The notes: generated from the sequence alone by a model not told the origin. A stretch of DNA of 64,000 nt from an uncultured Flavobacteriaceae bacterium (GCA_905181625.1 CAJIYJ010000003.1:62001-126000); one strand, 5' to 3'. Numbered from the stretch's first letter, positions 25,961-35,639 are shown. Numbers and translations are program-made.

Positions 25961-26722
25961 ATGAAGATTATTATTTCTCCCGCTAAATCATTAGACTTTC
26001 AAAAAGAATTACCAACTAATGAGTTTTCAATGCCACTATTTTTAAATGATTCTATTTCTATTAATAAATCTTTAAAATTAAAGTCGCCTTTACAGTTAAA
26101 AAGCTTAATGAGTATTTCAGATAAATTGGCTGATTTAAATTGGCAACGAAACAATGATTTTAAAACCCCATTTAATATTAAAAATGCTAGACCTGCTATT
26201 TTTACATTTAATGGAGATGTGTACAGCGGGTTAGATGCGTTTAGCCTTAATAGGAATAAAATAAATAAAGCTCAAGAGTCTTTAAGAATTTTATCTGGTT
26301 TGTATGGTTTTTTAAGACCACTTGACTTAATGCAACCGTACAGGTTAGAGATGGGTACTAAACTTGAATTAAATAATTCATCTAACTTATATGAATTTTG
26401 GAAAGAAAAAATAACAGAAAAGTTAAATAATGAATTAAATAAAAATGAGTTGTTCGTAAATTTAGCTAGTAAGGAATATTCCTCAGTTATTGACACGAAA
26501 AAACTAATTACCAAAATGGTGTCTCCAATTTTTAAAGACATGAAAAACGGGAAATTAAAAATCATTTCTTTTTATGCTAAAAAAGCAAGAGGGATGATGG
26601 TGAGATATATATTAGATAATGAAATTAATAATGAACAAGACTTGAAAAGTTTTAATTACGGAGGTTACTCTTTAAGTAATGAAGAAACTCAGACGTCTAA
26701 AGAGCTTGTATTTATTAGATAA
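25961..26722 (+). CDS. yaaA: Peroxide stress protein YaaA family
   Basis: The 253-residue protein shows the DUF328/YaaA pattern: MKIIISPAKSLDF, RPAIFTFNGDVYSGLDAF, RILSGLYGFLRPLDLMQPYRLEMG (split here), NLASKEYSSVI, and SFYAKKARGMMVRYI. In E. coli YaaA lowers free iron during peroxide stress and binds DNA. The last 8 bases overlap the convergent trpA gene. Confidence 0.94.
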   Translation: MKIIISPAKSLDFQKELPTNEFSMPLFLNDSISINKSLKLKSPLQLKSLMSISDKLADLNWQRNNDFKTPFNIKNARPAIFTFNGDVYSGLDAFSLNRNKINKAQESLRILSGLYGFLRPLDLMQPYRLEMGTKLELNNSSNLYEFWKEKITEKLNNELNKNELFVNLASKEYSSVIDTKKLITKMVSPIFKDMKNGKLKIISFYAKKARGMMVRYILDNEINNEQDLKSFNYGGYSLSNEETQTSKELVFIR

Positions 26723-27488
26723 TTTTTCCTCTGATTTCATTTATAAAATTTGAAATTTTATAAATCCCATTTTGTGTTATAAATTTTATAAAAGCGGAAC
26801 CAATAATTGCACCTTGACTATGATTTATTGCTTCTTTAAAGTTATTGTGATTACTTATTCCAAACCCAATCAGTAAAGAGGATTTAAGTTTTAAATCATT
26901 AATTCTTTTAAAATATTTTTTTTGATCTTCTCCAAATGATTTTACAGTTCCAGTTATGCTTGAACTACTTACCATATATATAAAACCGTTTGAAATCTTA
27001 TCTATTAACCTTATTCTATCGTTGCTTGTTTGTGGTGTGATTAAAAACATGTTTAGAAGGTTCTGTTTTTTAAAAATTTCCTCATAGTGTTTAAGATAAA
27101 CATCTATGGGAAGGTCTGGGATTATTAATCCATCAACCCCAGTTTTCTTACAGTCTTCACAAAAATTATCTACGCCATATTGTAATATCGGATTAAAGTA
27201 TCCCATAATAATAATAGGAATATCAGTTATGGCTCTAATGTTTTTTAATTGTTCAAATAATTTGAAGGTATTCATTCCGTTTTTTAAAGCTGTAGTTGAA
27301 CTTTCTTGAATTGTTGGACCATCTGCTAGAGGATCACTGAATGGAAGTCCAATTTCAATCATATCTACGTTTGAATGATCTAATTGTTTTATAATTTCAG
27401 TAGTGTCATCAATACTTGGGTATCCTGCTGTGAAGTAGATAGAAAGTATATCTTTTTTTTCTTTTAAAACTTTATTTATTCTATTCAT
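26715..27488 (-). CDS. trpA: Tryptophan synthase alpha chain
   Basis: TrpA cleaves indole-3-glycerol phosphate and passes indole to TrpB. The 257-residue TIM barrel has YFTAGYPS, IEIGLPFSDPLADGPTIQ (catalytic Glu and Asp regions), VDGLIIPDLP, and the phosphate-binding GFGISNH. It is the last gene of the trp operon, 4 bases after trpB, and ends in an 8-base convergent overlap with yaaA. Confidence 0.97.
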   Translation of the reverse strand: MNRINKVLKEKKDILSIYFTAGYPSIDDTTEIIKQLDHSNVDMIEIGLPFSDPLADGPTIQESSTTALKNGMNTFKLFEQLKNIRAITDIPIIIMGYFNPILQYGVDNFCEDCKKTGVDGLIIPDLPIDVYLKHYEEIFKKQNLLNMFLITPQTSNDRIRLIDKISNGFIYMVSSSSITGTVKSFGEDQKKYFKRINDLKLKSSLLIGFGISNHNNFKEAINHSQGAIIGSAFIKFITQNGIYKISNFINEIRGKII

Positions 27489-27492
27489 TAAG

Positions 27493-28680
27493 TTATAATT
27501 TAAAATAATCTATATACGTGTCTAAATCTTTGTCTCCTCTTCCAGAACAATTAAAAACAAGTATATCTTTTTTCATGAACTTTTTTTTGTCCAAAACCCC
27601 AAAGGCATGTGAAGTTTCTATTGCAGGAATGATACCCTCCATTCGCGACAACTTTAAACCCCAATCCATAGCTTTCTTGTCTGTTATTGAAATAAACTCT
27701 GCTCTTTTAGATCTAAACAAGTTTGCATGCATAGGACCAACTCCAGGGTAGTCTAGTCCTGCAGATATAGAGTAAGGTTCTGTAATTTGACCGTCTTGGG
27801 ATTGCATAAGAAGTGTTTTAGAGCCATGAATTATACCTTCTTTGCCTAATATGGATGTAGCTGCACTTTTCCCAGTTTTAACTCCCATTCCGGCTGCTTC
27901 TACACATATTATATTAACCTTTAGATCATCTAGATAAGGATAAAACAGCCCCGCGGCATTACTTCCCCCACCTACACACGCAACAACATAATCAGGGTTT
28001 TCTTTTCCTTCAGCTTCTAATAATTGTGTTTTTACTTCTAATCCAATTACTGATTGAAATCTTGCGACCATATCAGGATAGGGGTGAGGCCCAACGACTG
28101 AGCCAATAATGTAATGAGTGTCAACAGGATTATTTATCCAATCTCTAATTGCTTCATTAGTTGCATCTTTTAGAGTCTTACTGCCAGAATAGGCTGGCTT
28201 AACCTTAGCACCTAACATTTTCATTCTCGCAACATTAGGAGCTTGTCTTTTGATATCTACTTCTCCCATATAAATAATACACTTTATGCCCATTAATGCA
28301 CAAACTGTGGCTGTTGCTACTCCGTGTTGACCAGCACCAGTTTCAGCTATTATTCTAGTTTTTCCTAGTCTTTGGGCCAATAATATTTGACCTATAGTGT
28401 TGTTTATTTTGTGAGCTCCAGTATGGCATAAATCTTCTCTTTTTAAATAAATTTTAGAATTATATTCTTGTGAAAGTCTTTTGGCGAAATATAAGGGAGT
28501 TGGTCTTCCTACATATTTTTTGAGAAGATCATCGAATTCTTTTACAAAATCAGCTTGTGAAGATATTTCAAGATATTTAGACTTTAATTCATTTATATTA
28601 GAATACATCATTTCTGGAATATAAGCTCCACCAAAATCTCCATAATAACCTTCGCTATCTACATTATACGATTTATGCAT
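27493..28680 (-). CDS. trpB: Tryptophan synthase beta chain
   Basis: This PLP enzyme joins indole and serine. The 395 residues are complete: [13 protein letters not shown] at the N-terminus, [13 protein letters not shown] with the PLP lysine, [14 protein letters not shown], and [14 protein letters not shown] for the phosphate. The start overlaps the end of trpF by 8 bases. Confidence 0.98.
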   Translation of the reverse strand: MHKSYNVDSEGYYGDFGGAYIPEMMYSNINELKSKYLEISSQADFVKEFDDLLKKYVGRPTPLYFAKRLSQEYNSKIYLKREDLCHTGAHKINNTIGQILLAQRLGKTRIIAETGAGQHGVATATVCALMGIKCIIYMGEVDIKRQAPNVARMKMLGAKVKPAYSGSKTLKDATNEAIRDWINNPVDTHYIIGSVVGPHPYPDMVARFQSVIGLEVKTQLLEAEGKENPDYVVACVGGGSNAAGLFYPYLDDLKVNIICVEAAGMGVKTGKSAATSILGKEGIIHGSKTLLMQSQDGQITEPYSISAGLDYPGVGPMHANLFRSKRAEFISITDKKAMDWGLKLSRMEGIIPAIETSHAFGVLDKKKFMKKDILVFNCSGRGDKDLDTYIDYFKL

Positions 28681-29287
28681 TTTTCAAATTTTTTATTAAT
28701 AGTTTAATTTTATTACAATCTTTTTCTAATAATTTGTTTTCAAACTGACTATTAATATCAATTCCTAGCAAAGGAAGTTTAGAGCTAGAGATTTTTTTTA
28801 TTTCATCAATATCATCAAGACTAATTCCGCCACTTAAAAAAAACGGTTTTTTAGAATTATAATTATTTAAAATAGTCCAATCGAATTTTTTGCCACTTCC
28901 TCCGTAAGAGCTGGTTTTAGTATCAAACAAAAAATAATGACATAAATCCTCAAAAGGTTCAGAGTTTTTAAATTCAAAACCTTTACTAATGCTAAATACT
29001 TTAATTATTTTACAATGATCTGTAATAGCTCTACAGTATTCTTCATTTTCTCCCCCATGTAATTGTATAAAATCTAAATCATATTGTTTTATTTTTTTTA
29101 AAACCTCTTCAATTTTTTCATTTACAAAAACGCCAACTCTATTTATTTTACTTGAAATTGAAATTGAAGTTTTATCATAATGTCTGATAGATTTATCCCA
29201 AAATATAAATCCCATAAAATCTGGTTTTAACCTTTCTGTTTCTATGATATTTTTAGGAAATTTCATTCCGCAAATCTTTAATTTCAT
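28673..29287 (-). CDS. trpF: Phosphoribosylanthranilate isomerase
   Basis: This 204-residue TIM barrel has [10 protein letters not shown] with the catalytic Cys, [44 protein letters not shown] with the catalytic Asp, and FFLSGGIS for the phosphate. It starts within the last 4 bases of trpC. Confidence 0.96.
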   Translation of the reverse strand: MKLKICGMKFPKNIIETERLKPDFMGFIFWDKSIRHYDKTSISISSKINRVGVFVNEKIEEVLKKIKQYDLDFIQLHGGENEEYCRAITDHCKIIKVFSISKGFEFKNSEPFEDLCHYFLFDTKTSSYGGSGKKFDWTILNNYNSKKPFFLSGGISLDDIDEIKKISSSKLPLLGIDINSQFENKLLEKDCNKIKLLIKNLKNA

Positions 29288-30066
29288 TTTAATTTATTTA
29301 TAAAACCCAAAGCTTCCAATCCAGGATCTGTATGTTTCATGAAACTCTCTCCCATTAGAAATCCATCAAACCCAAATTCTTTTAATTCTTTTACTTGAAT
29401 AGGACTAGATAATCCACTTTCAGATATTTTTATAAAATCACTTGGAATATATTTTATTAAGTTTTTGCTAGTTTGTATATCTACTTTAAAAGTTTTTAAA
29501 TTTCTATTGTTCACTCCTATTATGTCTACTGAATCTATTAAGCATCCATTTATTTCTTCTAAATTATGAATTTCAATAAGCACCTCTAGACCAATACTTT
29601 TTGCACATTCACTTAAACTTTTAATTTTTTTATTAGAAAGACAAGCAGCAATTAATAATATTGCATCTGCTCCATAGGCCTTAGCTTCAATTATTTGATA
29701 TTCATCTATTATAAATTCTTTTCTTAAAACAGGAATCTTTGTCATCTTTCTGGTATTTAACAAATCTTCCAAAGATCCTTGAAAATAGTTATTATCTGTT
29801 AAAACTGAAATACCGCTAACACCTGCATTATTATACCCTTTAATTACTTGACTAAGAGAAATAGAATCATTAATAATAGATTTAGATGGAGATTTTCTTT
29901 TGTGTTCAGCAATAACTCCATGAAAACTATTTTTTATACTATCAGATAAAGAAATTGTAGTGCGTTTAAAAATTGGTAATTTTTCTAGCTCTACAATTGA
30001 AGTATTACACTTAGAGTAATTTATTTCAATTTCTTTTGTTTTAATTATTTGATCGAGTATTGTCAT
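29284..30066 (-). CDS. trpC: Indole-3-glycerol phosphate synthase
   Basis: The 260-residue TIM barrel has HGVIAEHKRKSPSKSII with active-site Glu and Lys, VLTDNNYFQGSLEDL, PVLRKEFIIDEYQI, GVNNRNLKTF and ISESGLSSP. It is a stand-alone gene, not fused to trpF. It overlaps trpD upstream and trpF downstream by 4 bases each. Confidence 0.97.
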   Translation of the reverse strand: MTILDQIIKTKEIEINYSKCNTSIVELEKLPIFKRTTISLSDSIKNSFHGVIAEHKRKSPSKSIINDSISLSQVIKGYNNAGVSGISVLTDNNYFQGSLEDLLNTRKMTKIPVLRKEFIIDEYQIIEAKAYGADAILLIAACLSNKKIKSLSECAKSIGLEVLIEIHNLEEINGCLIDSVDIIGVNNRNLKTFKVDIQTSKNLIKYIPSDFIKISESGLSSPIQVKELKEFGFDGFLMGESFMKHTDPGLEALGFINKLK

Positions 30067-31058
30067 TTCTCACTAAGTTTTTTTAATGTATTAAACGCTT
30101 TTAATGCGTTTTTAGAATTTAACGATTCTTTTGCTTTGTCAATTCCCTGGTCAATGGAAATCCCTAGTGCAGTAGAGATAGCTAAGCCTGAGTTAGCAAC
30201 TATAACTTTTTTTTGTGATTCAGTTCCTTGATTTGTTAACACGTTCATAAAGATTTCCCCAGACTCTTTTATTGAACCTCCTCCTCTAATTGCCTTAGAC
30301 TCTAATTTTTTAAGTCTAAAATCCTCAGGATAAAATATTTTTTCAGAATCATTTGAGATTATTTTGACTCCACCAGTTAGAGAAATTTCATCATATCCAT
30401 CCAGAGAGTGAATTATCGAGAAATTTTTATCGGTTTTTTGAAATAAATAAGCATAGATTCTAGCTAACTCTAAACTAAAAACACCAACAATTTGATTCTT
30501 AGGAAATGAAGGGTTAACTAAGGGACCTAACATGTTAAAAAAAGTTTTTAAACCTAGCTCTTTTCTAATCGGAGCAACATGTTTCATTGCAGGATGAAAT
30601 AAAGGAGCATGTAAAATACAAATACCACTTTTTTCAATACATTTTCTTAAATAATCTCCATCATTTGAGAATTTTATTCCTAAACTTTCCATTACGTTAC
30701 TTGATCCACACAAAGATGAAACTCCGTAATTTCCGTGTTTTGCAACCTTTACTCCAGCACCTGCTGTTACAAAAGCAGATAATGTGGATATGTTGAATGT
30801 GTCTTTGTTATCTCCACCAGTACCACATAAATCAATAGTATTGTAATCGCTCAAATTGACTGAAATGCATAGTTCCAAAAGTGCGTCTTTAAAACCTTCA
30901 AGCTCATTTAACGTTATATCTCTAATCATAAATACTGTAAGAAATGAAGCTACTTGACTGTTGTTATAATCTCCTTTAGATATATTAATTAATATTTTTT
31001 TTGCTTCCGATTTAGAAAGTGTTTTATGTAAAGTCAATTTATTTAGAATCTCTTTCAT
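30063..31058 (-). CDS. trpD: Anthranilate phosphoribosyltransferase
   Basis: The 331-residue enzyme has DLCGTGGDNKDTFNIST (PRPP site), KHGNYGVSSLCGSSNVME, LFHPAMKHVAPIRKELG and FFNMLGPLVNP. It begins one base into the trpG stop codon and overlaps trpC by 4 bases. Confidence 0.97.
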   Translation of the reverse strand: MKEILNKLTLHKTLSKSEAKKILINISKGDYNNSQVASFLTVFMIRDITLNELEGFKDALLELCISVNLSDYNTIDLCGTGGDNKDTFNISTLSAFVTAGAGVKVAKHGNYGVSSLCGSSNVMESLGIKFSNDGDYLRKCIEKSGICILHAPLFHPAMKHVAPIRKELGLKTFFNMLGPLVNPSFPKNQIVGVFSLELARIYAYLFQKTDKNFSIIHSLDGYDEISLTGGVKIISNDSEKIFYPEDFRLKKLESKAIRGGGSIKESGEIFMNVLTNQGTESQKKVIVANSGLAISTALGISIDQGIDKAKESLNSKNALKAFNTLKKLSEK

Positions 31059-31621
31059 TAATTAATGTTTAACCAGTTTTTAAGTAAAGACTTTCCTTGT
31101 TCTGTTAATATTGATTCTGGATGAAACTGAACACCTCTTATTTTAAACTTTTTATGTCTTAAAGCCATAATCTGTTTATTTTCATCAACAGCTAACACTT
31201 CTAAACATTCTGGTAGTGGATCTTTTACAATCCATGAATGATATCTGCCAACTTTTAATGGGTTATTTAAGCCTTTAAATAAAGGATCACTTTTTATAAT
31301 ATTTATATCTGAAGAAACTCCGTGAAATACTGATTTTAAATTCTCTAATTTGCCTCCAAAAACTTCAGCAATAGCCTGATGACCCAAGCAGACTCCTAAA
31401 ATGTTTTTTGATGACGAATATTTTGAAATAATTTCTTTTAGAAGACCGGCTTCTTCAGGTATTCCAGGTCCTGGGGAAAGAACTATTCTGTCAAAACTTT
31501 CAATTTCAGATAGATTAAGTTGGTCATTTCTTTTTACTGTTACTTTACAATTTAATTCTTCTAAGTAATGAACTAAATTATAAGTAAAAGAATCGTAATT
31601 GTCTATAACTATTATCTTCAT
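31058..31621 (-). CDS. trpG: Anthranilate synthase component II (glutamine amidotransferase)
   Basis: The 187-residue class I amidotransferase has DNYDSFTYNLVHYLEE, SPGPGIPEEAG, the nucleophile motif GVCLGHQAIAEVFGG, and the His-Glu pair in GVQFHPESILTEQG. It supplies ammonia to TrpE. A role also in para-aminobenzoate synthesis is possible but not shown by context. Confidence 0.96.
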   Translation of the reverse strand: MKIIVIDNYDSFTYNLVHYLEELNCKVTVKRNDQLNLSEIESFDRIVLSPGPGIPEEAGLLKEIISKYSSSKNILGVCLGHQAIAEVFGGKLENLKSVFHGVSSDINIIKSDPLFKGLNNPLKVGRYHSWIVKDPLPECLEVLAVDENKQIMALRHKKFKIRGVQFHPESILTEQGKSLLKNWLNIN

Positions 31622-31623
31622 AA

Positions 31624-33018
31624 CTATATTGTTTCTGCCATTTCTAATGCTTTATTCAAAGCACCAAGTTTATTGTATATTTCTTGTAATTCATTTTCAG
31701 GATTGGACTTAGATACTACACCTGCCCCTGCTTGAAATATTAGCACATGATTTTTACTTAAAAAAGAACGAATTATTATAGCGTGATTAAAATTTCCTTC
31801 AAAATCCATGAATCCAATTGCTCCGCCATAAAATGATCTATTGCAGTTTTCGTACTTAGAGATTAACTGCATTGCTTTATGCTTTGGAGCACCTGACAAG
31901 GTTCCTGCAGGAAAAGTGTCAGCTGCTATTTGAAAAGTTGATGAATTATTTTTTTTAATAGCAGTGACTTTAGATACTAAATGTATAACATGTGAATAGA
32001 ATTGAATCTCACGATCTTTTTCAACTTTAACATTATTCCCATTTCTACTTAAATCATTTCTAGCAAGGTCTACAAGCATCATATGCTCGCTATTTTCTTT
32101 GATATCTTCAGAAAGTTTTTTTGCCTTAACTGCATCTTTTTCATCATCGCCTGTTCTTATAAATGTTCCTGCTATTGGATGAATTTCAGCTTTATTTTCT
32201 TTAACTACTAATTGAGCTTCTGGAGAACTTCCGAAAATTTTATAACTCCCGTAATCAAAATAAAAAAGATATGGAGAGGGGTTGACAGACCTTAAAGCTC
32301 TATATAAATTAAATTCATCACCTTCAAATTTTTGGGAAAACCTTCTTGAAAGTACAATCTGAAAAACATCTCCTCTGTAACAATGTTTAATTCCTTTTTT
32401 AACAAGATCAATAAACTCTTGATCATTCATGTTTGAATTTAAATTTCCAGACTTTAAAAAAGGATATTTAGTTGATTTATTGGAATTTATATGGTCCAAT
32501 ATAGCTTCTAAGTTGCTTGGTTTATTAAAACTATGATGAAATAGTATAGCTTGATTATTGAAGACATTTATTACGATTATGTTAGAGTAAAAAGCATAAT
32601 ATATTTCAGGTATTTTAATGTCATTTTCTTTAGAGTTTAAGTTGATGTCTTCAAAGTGCTTAACTGAATCATAATTCATATATCCAAATACACCATTGTT
32701 TAAGAATTTTTTATTATTCTTTTGGCATTTAAATAACTTAAAGAACTTGTCTAATTCATTGACAACATTGACATTCTCTTTAATTTCGATTTTTTCTTTA
32801 TTTCCATCTGGAAAGGATTTTATAATAAAATTATTTTCAACATAAATTTCAGCTATGGGATTAAAACAAATATAGGCATAGCTATTATCGTTAACACCAT
32901 AATCACTACTCTCTAGTAATATAGAATTCGAGTACTTGTCTCTAATTTTTAAATAGATACTTACTGGAGTTAATGTGTCAACCAGTATTTGTTTTTCAGA
33001 TGTTGATATTTTATACAA
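31624..33018 (-). CDS. trpE: Anthranilate synthase component I
   Basis: TrpE converts chorismate to anthranilate. The chorismate-binding domain is clear: QIVLSRRFSQKF, HPIAGTFIRTGDD, ENSEHMMLVDLARNDLSR, FPAGTLSGAPKHKAM and FQAGAGVVSKSNPENE. The frame is open back to a TTG at 33060, but that codon lies in the attenuator hairpin. The TTG at 33016-33018 gives MYKISTSEKQILVDT, which lines up with the usual flavobacterial N-terminus and puts the hairpin wholly upstream, so it is preferred. LLESSDYG near residue 35 is part of the Trp feedback site of the family. Confidence 0.93.
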   Translation of the reverse strand: MYKISTSEKQILVDTLTPVSIYLKIRDKYSNSILLESSDYGVNDNSYAYICFNPIAEIYVENNFIIKSFPDGNKEKIEIKENVNVVNELDKFFKLFKCQKNNKKFLNNGVFGYMNYDSVKHFEDINLNSKENDIKIPEIYYAFYSNIIVINVFNNQAILFHHSFNKPSNLEAILDHINSNKSTKYPFLKSGNLNSNMNDQEFIDLVKKGIKHCYRGDVFQIVLSRRFSQKFEGDEFNLYRALRSVNPSPYLFYFDYGSYKIFGSSPEAQLVVKENKAEIHPIAGTFIRTGDDEKDAVKAKKLSEDIKENSEHMMLVDLARNDLSRNGNNVKVEKDREIQFYSHVIHLVSKVTAIKKNNSSTFQIAADTFPAGTLSGAPKHKAMQLISKYENCNRSFYGGAIGFMDFEGNFNHAIIIRSFLSKNHVLIFQAGAGVVSKSNPENELQEIYNKLGALNKALEMAETI

Positions 33019-33037
33019 TTCTTCGATTTTTTTAATT

Positions 33038-33065
33038 AAAAAAGGCCTGTCGCATGACAAGCCTT
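33038..33065 (-). terminator. trp attenuator terminator
   Basis: On the minus strand GGCTTGTC, loop ATGC, then GACAGGCC forms an 8-bp stem (one G-T pair) followed at once by TTTTTT. It lies between the leader peptide stop and trpE. Confidence 0.85.
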
Positions 33066-33092
33066 AAATTTATATATATAAATTGTTTTGGA

Positions 33093-33176
33093 TTATCGCA
33101 ACATATCAAATGATATACTACGCCACCAAAAATTTAATTTCAAACTATTTAACATTCCCCAAATATATAAAATCAT
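33093..33176 (-). CDS. trpL: trp operon leader peptide
   Basis: This 27-codon frame starts at ATG (33174-33176) and ends at TAA (33093-33095). It encodes three Trp: residue 6 in YIWG, and a tandem pair at 17-18 in LNFWWRS. Trp is the rarest residue in most proteins, so three in 27 codons directly before a terminator and trpE is strong evidence for a leader peptide that senses charged tRNA-Trp. Immediately after the tandem TGG codons a 12-bp complementary arm pair (33111-33122 with 33097-33108) can form a hairpin. Confidence 0.85.
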   Translation of the reverse strand: MILYIWGMLNSLKLNFWWRSISFDMLR

Positions 33177-33222
33177 AGTTTACAAACAATAAAATAAAAT
33201 TTTATATAAAATAATTCCTATA

Positions 33223-33230
33223 TATATTTG
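33223..33230 (+). promoter_or_regulatory. -7 promoter box of the rhodanese gene
   Basis: TATATTTG, exact TAnnTTTG match, 20 bases before the ATG at 33251. Confidence 0.55.
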
Positions 33231-33250
33231 ACTAACAAAAAAACTGAATC

Positions 33251-33559
33251 ATGAATTTAAATGAAAAAAAATGGTGTGAGTCAATCCAAAATTCAGAAAA
33301 TAGTAAAATATTAGATGTAAGGACTCCGGAAGAATTTGATAGTGGATTCATAAAAGAATCAATTAATTTAAATATATATGATTCTCATCTTTTTCTAGAG
33401 GGTGTCAAAAATTTTTCGAAATCTGATTTTATTTATGTTTATTGCAGATCTGGTTCTAGAAGTTTTCAAGCTTGTGAGCTAATGAAGCAGATGGGTTACT
33501 TGAATGTTTATAATTTAGAAGGTGGTATTTTGGATTGGAGTGGAGAATTAATTAAATAA
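33251..33559 (+). CDS. Single-domain rhodanese-like protein
   Basis: The 102-residue protein is one rhodanese domain: ILDVRTPEEFDSGFIKESINLNI, then the active-site loop YCRSGSRS with Cys65, and NVYNLEGGILDW. The active-site Cys supports sulfurtransferase activity. No signal peptide is present. The substrate is unknown. It is divergent from the trp operon and 7 bases before a PspC gene. Confidence 0.9.
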   Translation: MNLNEKKWCESIQNSENSKILDVRTPEEFDSGFIKESINLNIYDSHLFLEGVKNFSKSDFIYVYCRSGSRSFQACELMKQMGYLNVYNLEGGILDWSGELIK

Positions 33560-33566
33560 ATTTCAA

Positions 33567-33785
33567 ATGTTAGAGATAAGGTATTTTTTTGAAAGACATG
33601 GGTTTTCTGTTTGTTCAAGGTTAGCTGAATGGATGGGTATTAACACGAAAAATGTAAGAATATTTTTTATATACAGTAGTTTTTTTTCAATCGGAATTGG
33701 ATTTATTTTTTATTTAATTTTAGCTTTTTGGCTGAAAATCAAAGACTTAATTTCAGCTAAAAGATCTTCTGTATTTGATTTATAA
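33567..33785 (+). CDS. PspC domain membrane protein
   Basis: The 72-residue protein resembles the PspC domain: VCSRLAEWMGINTKNVRIFFIY followed by a transmembrane helix IGIGFIFYLILAFWL. PspC proteins belong to phage-shock envelope-stress systems, but no pspA is nearby. Probably co-transcribed with the rhodanese. Confidence 0.75.
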   Translation: MLEIRYFFERHGFSVCSRLAEWMGINTKNVRIFFIYSSFFSIGIGFIFYLILAFWLKIKDLISAKRSSVFDL

Positions 33786-33849
33786 AAAAAACATTTGAAT
33801 TATTATTAATTATTTGCATCTTGTTGATTAATCTATTCAAATTACTTTA

Positions 33850-35376
33850 ATGAAAAAAATATTCCTCAGCTTAATTTTAGTTTTTTCTTCTTTTATTTCT
33901 TTTTCACAAGAGAAAGGGATAGATCAAAAAATTGACGAAGCATTTGCTCCAATTTCTGATTTTTTTAGCTCAGTAGTGTTTTTTCAAGTGATGGGATATC
34001 CATTTGTTATTCTCTTGCTAGTTGGTAGTGCTTTGTTTTTTACTATTTATTTTGGATTCCCAAATATTAAATATTTTTTAACGGCAATTAATGTTGTTAG
34101 GGGTAAGTACGATGATCATGATAAAAATGATGAAAAGACTGAAGATGGTGAAGTTTCTCATTTTCAAGCTCTAGCGACAGCTGTTTCTGGTACTGTTGGA
34201 AATGGTAATATAGCGGGTGTTGCTTTAGCTATCGCATTAGGAGGGCCTGGGGCTACATTTTGGATGGTTGTTTGTGGGCTTTTAGGGATGTCAACTAAAT
34301 TTGTTGAATGTACATTAGGTGTTCAATATAGAGATGTAGATGAGAATGGGGTAGTTTATGGTGGCCCAATGTATTATTTAAGTAGAGGTTTAAAAGAAAA
34401 AGGCTTTGAGACTTTAGGAAAAATTACAGCTGTAATATTTGCTGTTTGTTGTATAGGGGGATCTTTTGGAGGAGGAAATGCAGCGCAAGCGAATCAAGCT
34501 ACAGTTGTTGTTAAACAATTACTTGGTTTTGAGAGTACAAGCGCAGGTGCAATTATAGGGTTAGTAATGGCCATTTTAGTTGGTATAATTATTATTGGTG
34601 GAATTAAAAGAATTGCATCTGTTACAGAAAAAATAGTTCCTTTTATGGCTGTTCTTTATTTATTTGCCTGTATGTATATATTGTTGATTAATTATTCTTT
34701 GATTGACGATGCAATAAACTTAATTATTACTGAAGCTTTTAACCCAACAGCCATGGGCGTGGGTGGAGTAATTGGAGTTTTAATGGTTGGATTTAAAAGA
34801 GCTGCCTTTTCAAATGAAGCTGGAGCAGGTTCTGCTTCTATTGCTCATTCTGCTGTTAAAACTAAATATTCTGCTTCAGAAGGTTTAGTGGCTTTATTAG
34901 AACCTTTTATAGATACGGTTGTTATATGTACAATGACTGCCTTAGTTATTATAATCTTCAATTTTGGAGGATACTTTGAATATGGTGGTGATGGCTTAGG
35001 CACCGTAATGATTGAAGGCGTTCCTTTTGAAGGGGCAGGAATTACTTCTCAAGCATTCGCTCAGTATATTCCTTTTTCAGATGTATTTTTAACTATAGCT
35101 GTTGTATTATTTGCGATTTCAACAATGATATCCTGGTCTTACTATGGATTACAATCTTGGAAATATTTATTTGGAAGGGGAGCGGCGGCTGATTTAACAT
35201 ATAAACTTTTATTTTGTTCTTTTTGCGTACTAGGTGCTGCAGCAAGTATGAATTCTATTTGGGCATTTTCAGATGCAATGATTTTTGCGATGGTATTTCC
35301 AAATATGGTAGGTCTATATTTCTTATTTCCGGTGGTTAAAGTTCAGTTAGAAAAATATTTAAAAGCGATTAAGTAG
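33850..35376 (+). CDS. Sodium:alanine symporter, AGCS family
   Basis: This 508-residue inner-membrane transporter has about eleven hydrophobic segments. An N-terminal signal-like helix (residues 2-20) is followed by a short amphipathic region. Family motifs are ALATAVSGTVGNGNIAGVA, GPGATFWMVVCGLLGM, YGGPMYYLSRGLKEKG, GGNAAQANQA and FSNEAGAGSASIAHSA. AGCS carriers take up alanine or glycine with Na+. Exact substrate is inferred. Confidence 0.92.
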   Translation: MKKIFLSLILVFSSFISFSQEKGIDQKIDEAFAPISDFFSSVVFFQVMGYPFVILLLVGSALFFTIYFGFPNIKYFLTAINVVRGKYDDHDKNDEKTEDGEVSHFQALATAVSGTVGNGNIAGVALAIALGGPGATFWMVVCGLLGMSTKFVECTLGVQYRDVDENGVVYGGPMYYLSRGLKEKGFETLGKITAVIFAVCCIGGSFGGGNAAQANQATVVVKQLLGFESTSAGAIIGLVMAILVGIIIIGGIKRIASVTEKIVPFMAVLYLFACMYILLINYSLIDDAINLIITEAFNPTAMGVGGVIGVLMVGFKRAAFSNEAGAGSASIAHSAVKTKYSASEGLVALLEPFIDTVVICTMTALVIIIFNFGGYFEYGGDGLGTVMIEGVPFEGAGITSQAFAQYIPFSDVFLTIAVVLFAISTMISWSYYGLQSWKYLFGRGAAADLTYKLLFCSFCVLGAAASMNSIWAFSDAMIFAMVFPNMVGLYFLFPVVKVQLEKYLKAIK

Positions 35377-35416
35377 AAATATTCTAAAATAATTTCTAAG
35401 GAATAAAAAATGTTTC

Positions 35417-35424
35417 TATATTTG
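35417..35424 (+). promoter_or_regulatory. -7 promoter box of rpsU
   Basis: TATATTTG, exact match to TAnnTTTG, 20 bases before the rpsU ATG. Confidence 0.7.
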
Positions 35425-35444
35425 CCACCTATTTAAAATTATTT

Positions 35445-35639
35445 ATGTTAATTATTCCAGTAAAAGAAGGCGAAAACATAGACAGAGCTCTTAAGAGATT
35501 CAAACGTAAGTTCGATAGAACTGGCGCTATGAAAAGCCTTAGATCTAGACAAGCTTTTATTAAGCCTTCAGTAAGAAATAGAGATAAGATCAAAAAAGCT
35601 TCTTATGTTCAAGGCTTAAGAGATCAAGAAAATATCTAG
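35445..35639 (+). CDS. rpsU: Small ribosomal subunit protein bS21
   Basis: The 64-residue basic protein has the bS21 pattern: MLIIPVKEGENIDRALKRFK, then KFDRTGAMKSLRSRQAFIKPS. In Bacteroidota bS21 helps to hide the 16S anti-Shine-Dalgarno sequence, consistent with the lack of obvious ribosome-binding sites in this window. It begins the conserved rpsU-xerC order. Confidence 0.96.
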   Translation: MLIIPVKEGENIDRALKRFKRKFDRTGAMKSLRSRQAFIKPSVRNRDKIKKASYVQGLRDQENI

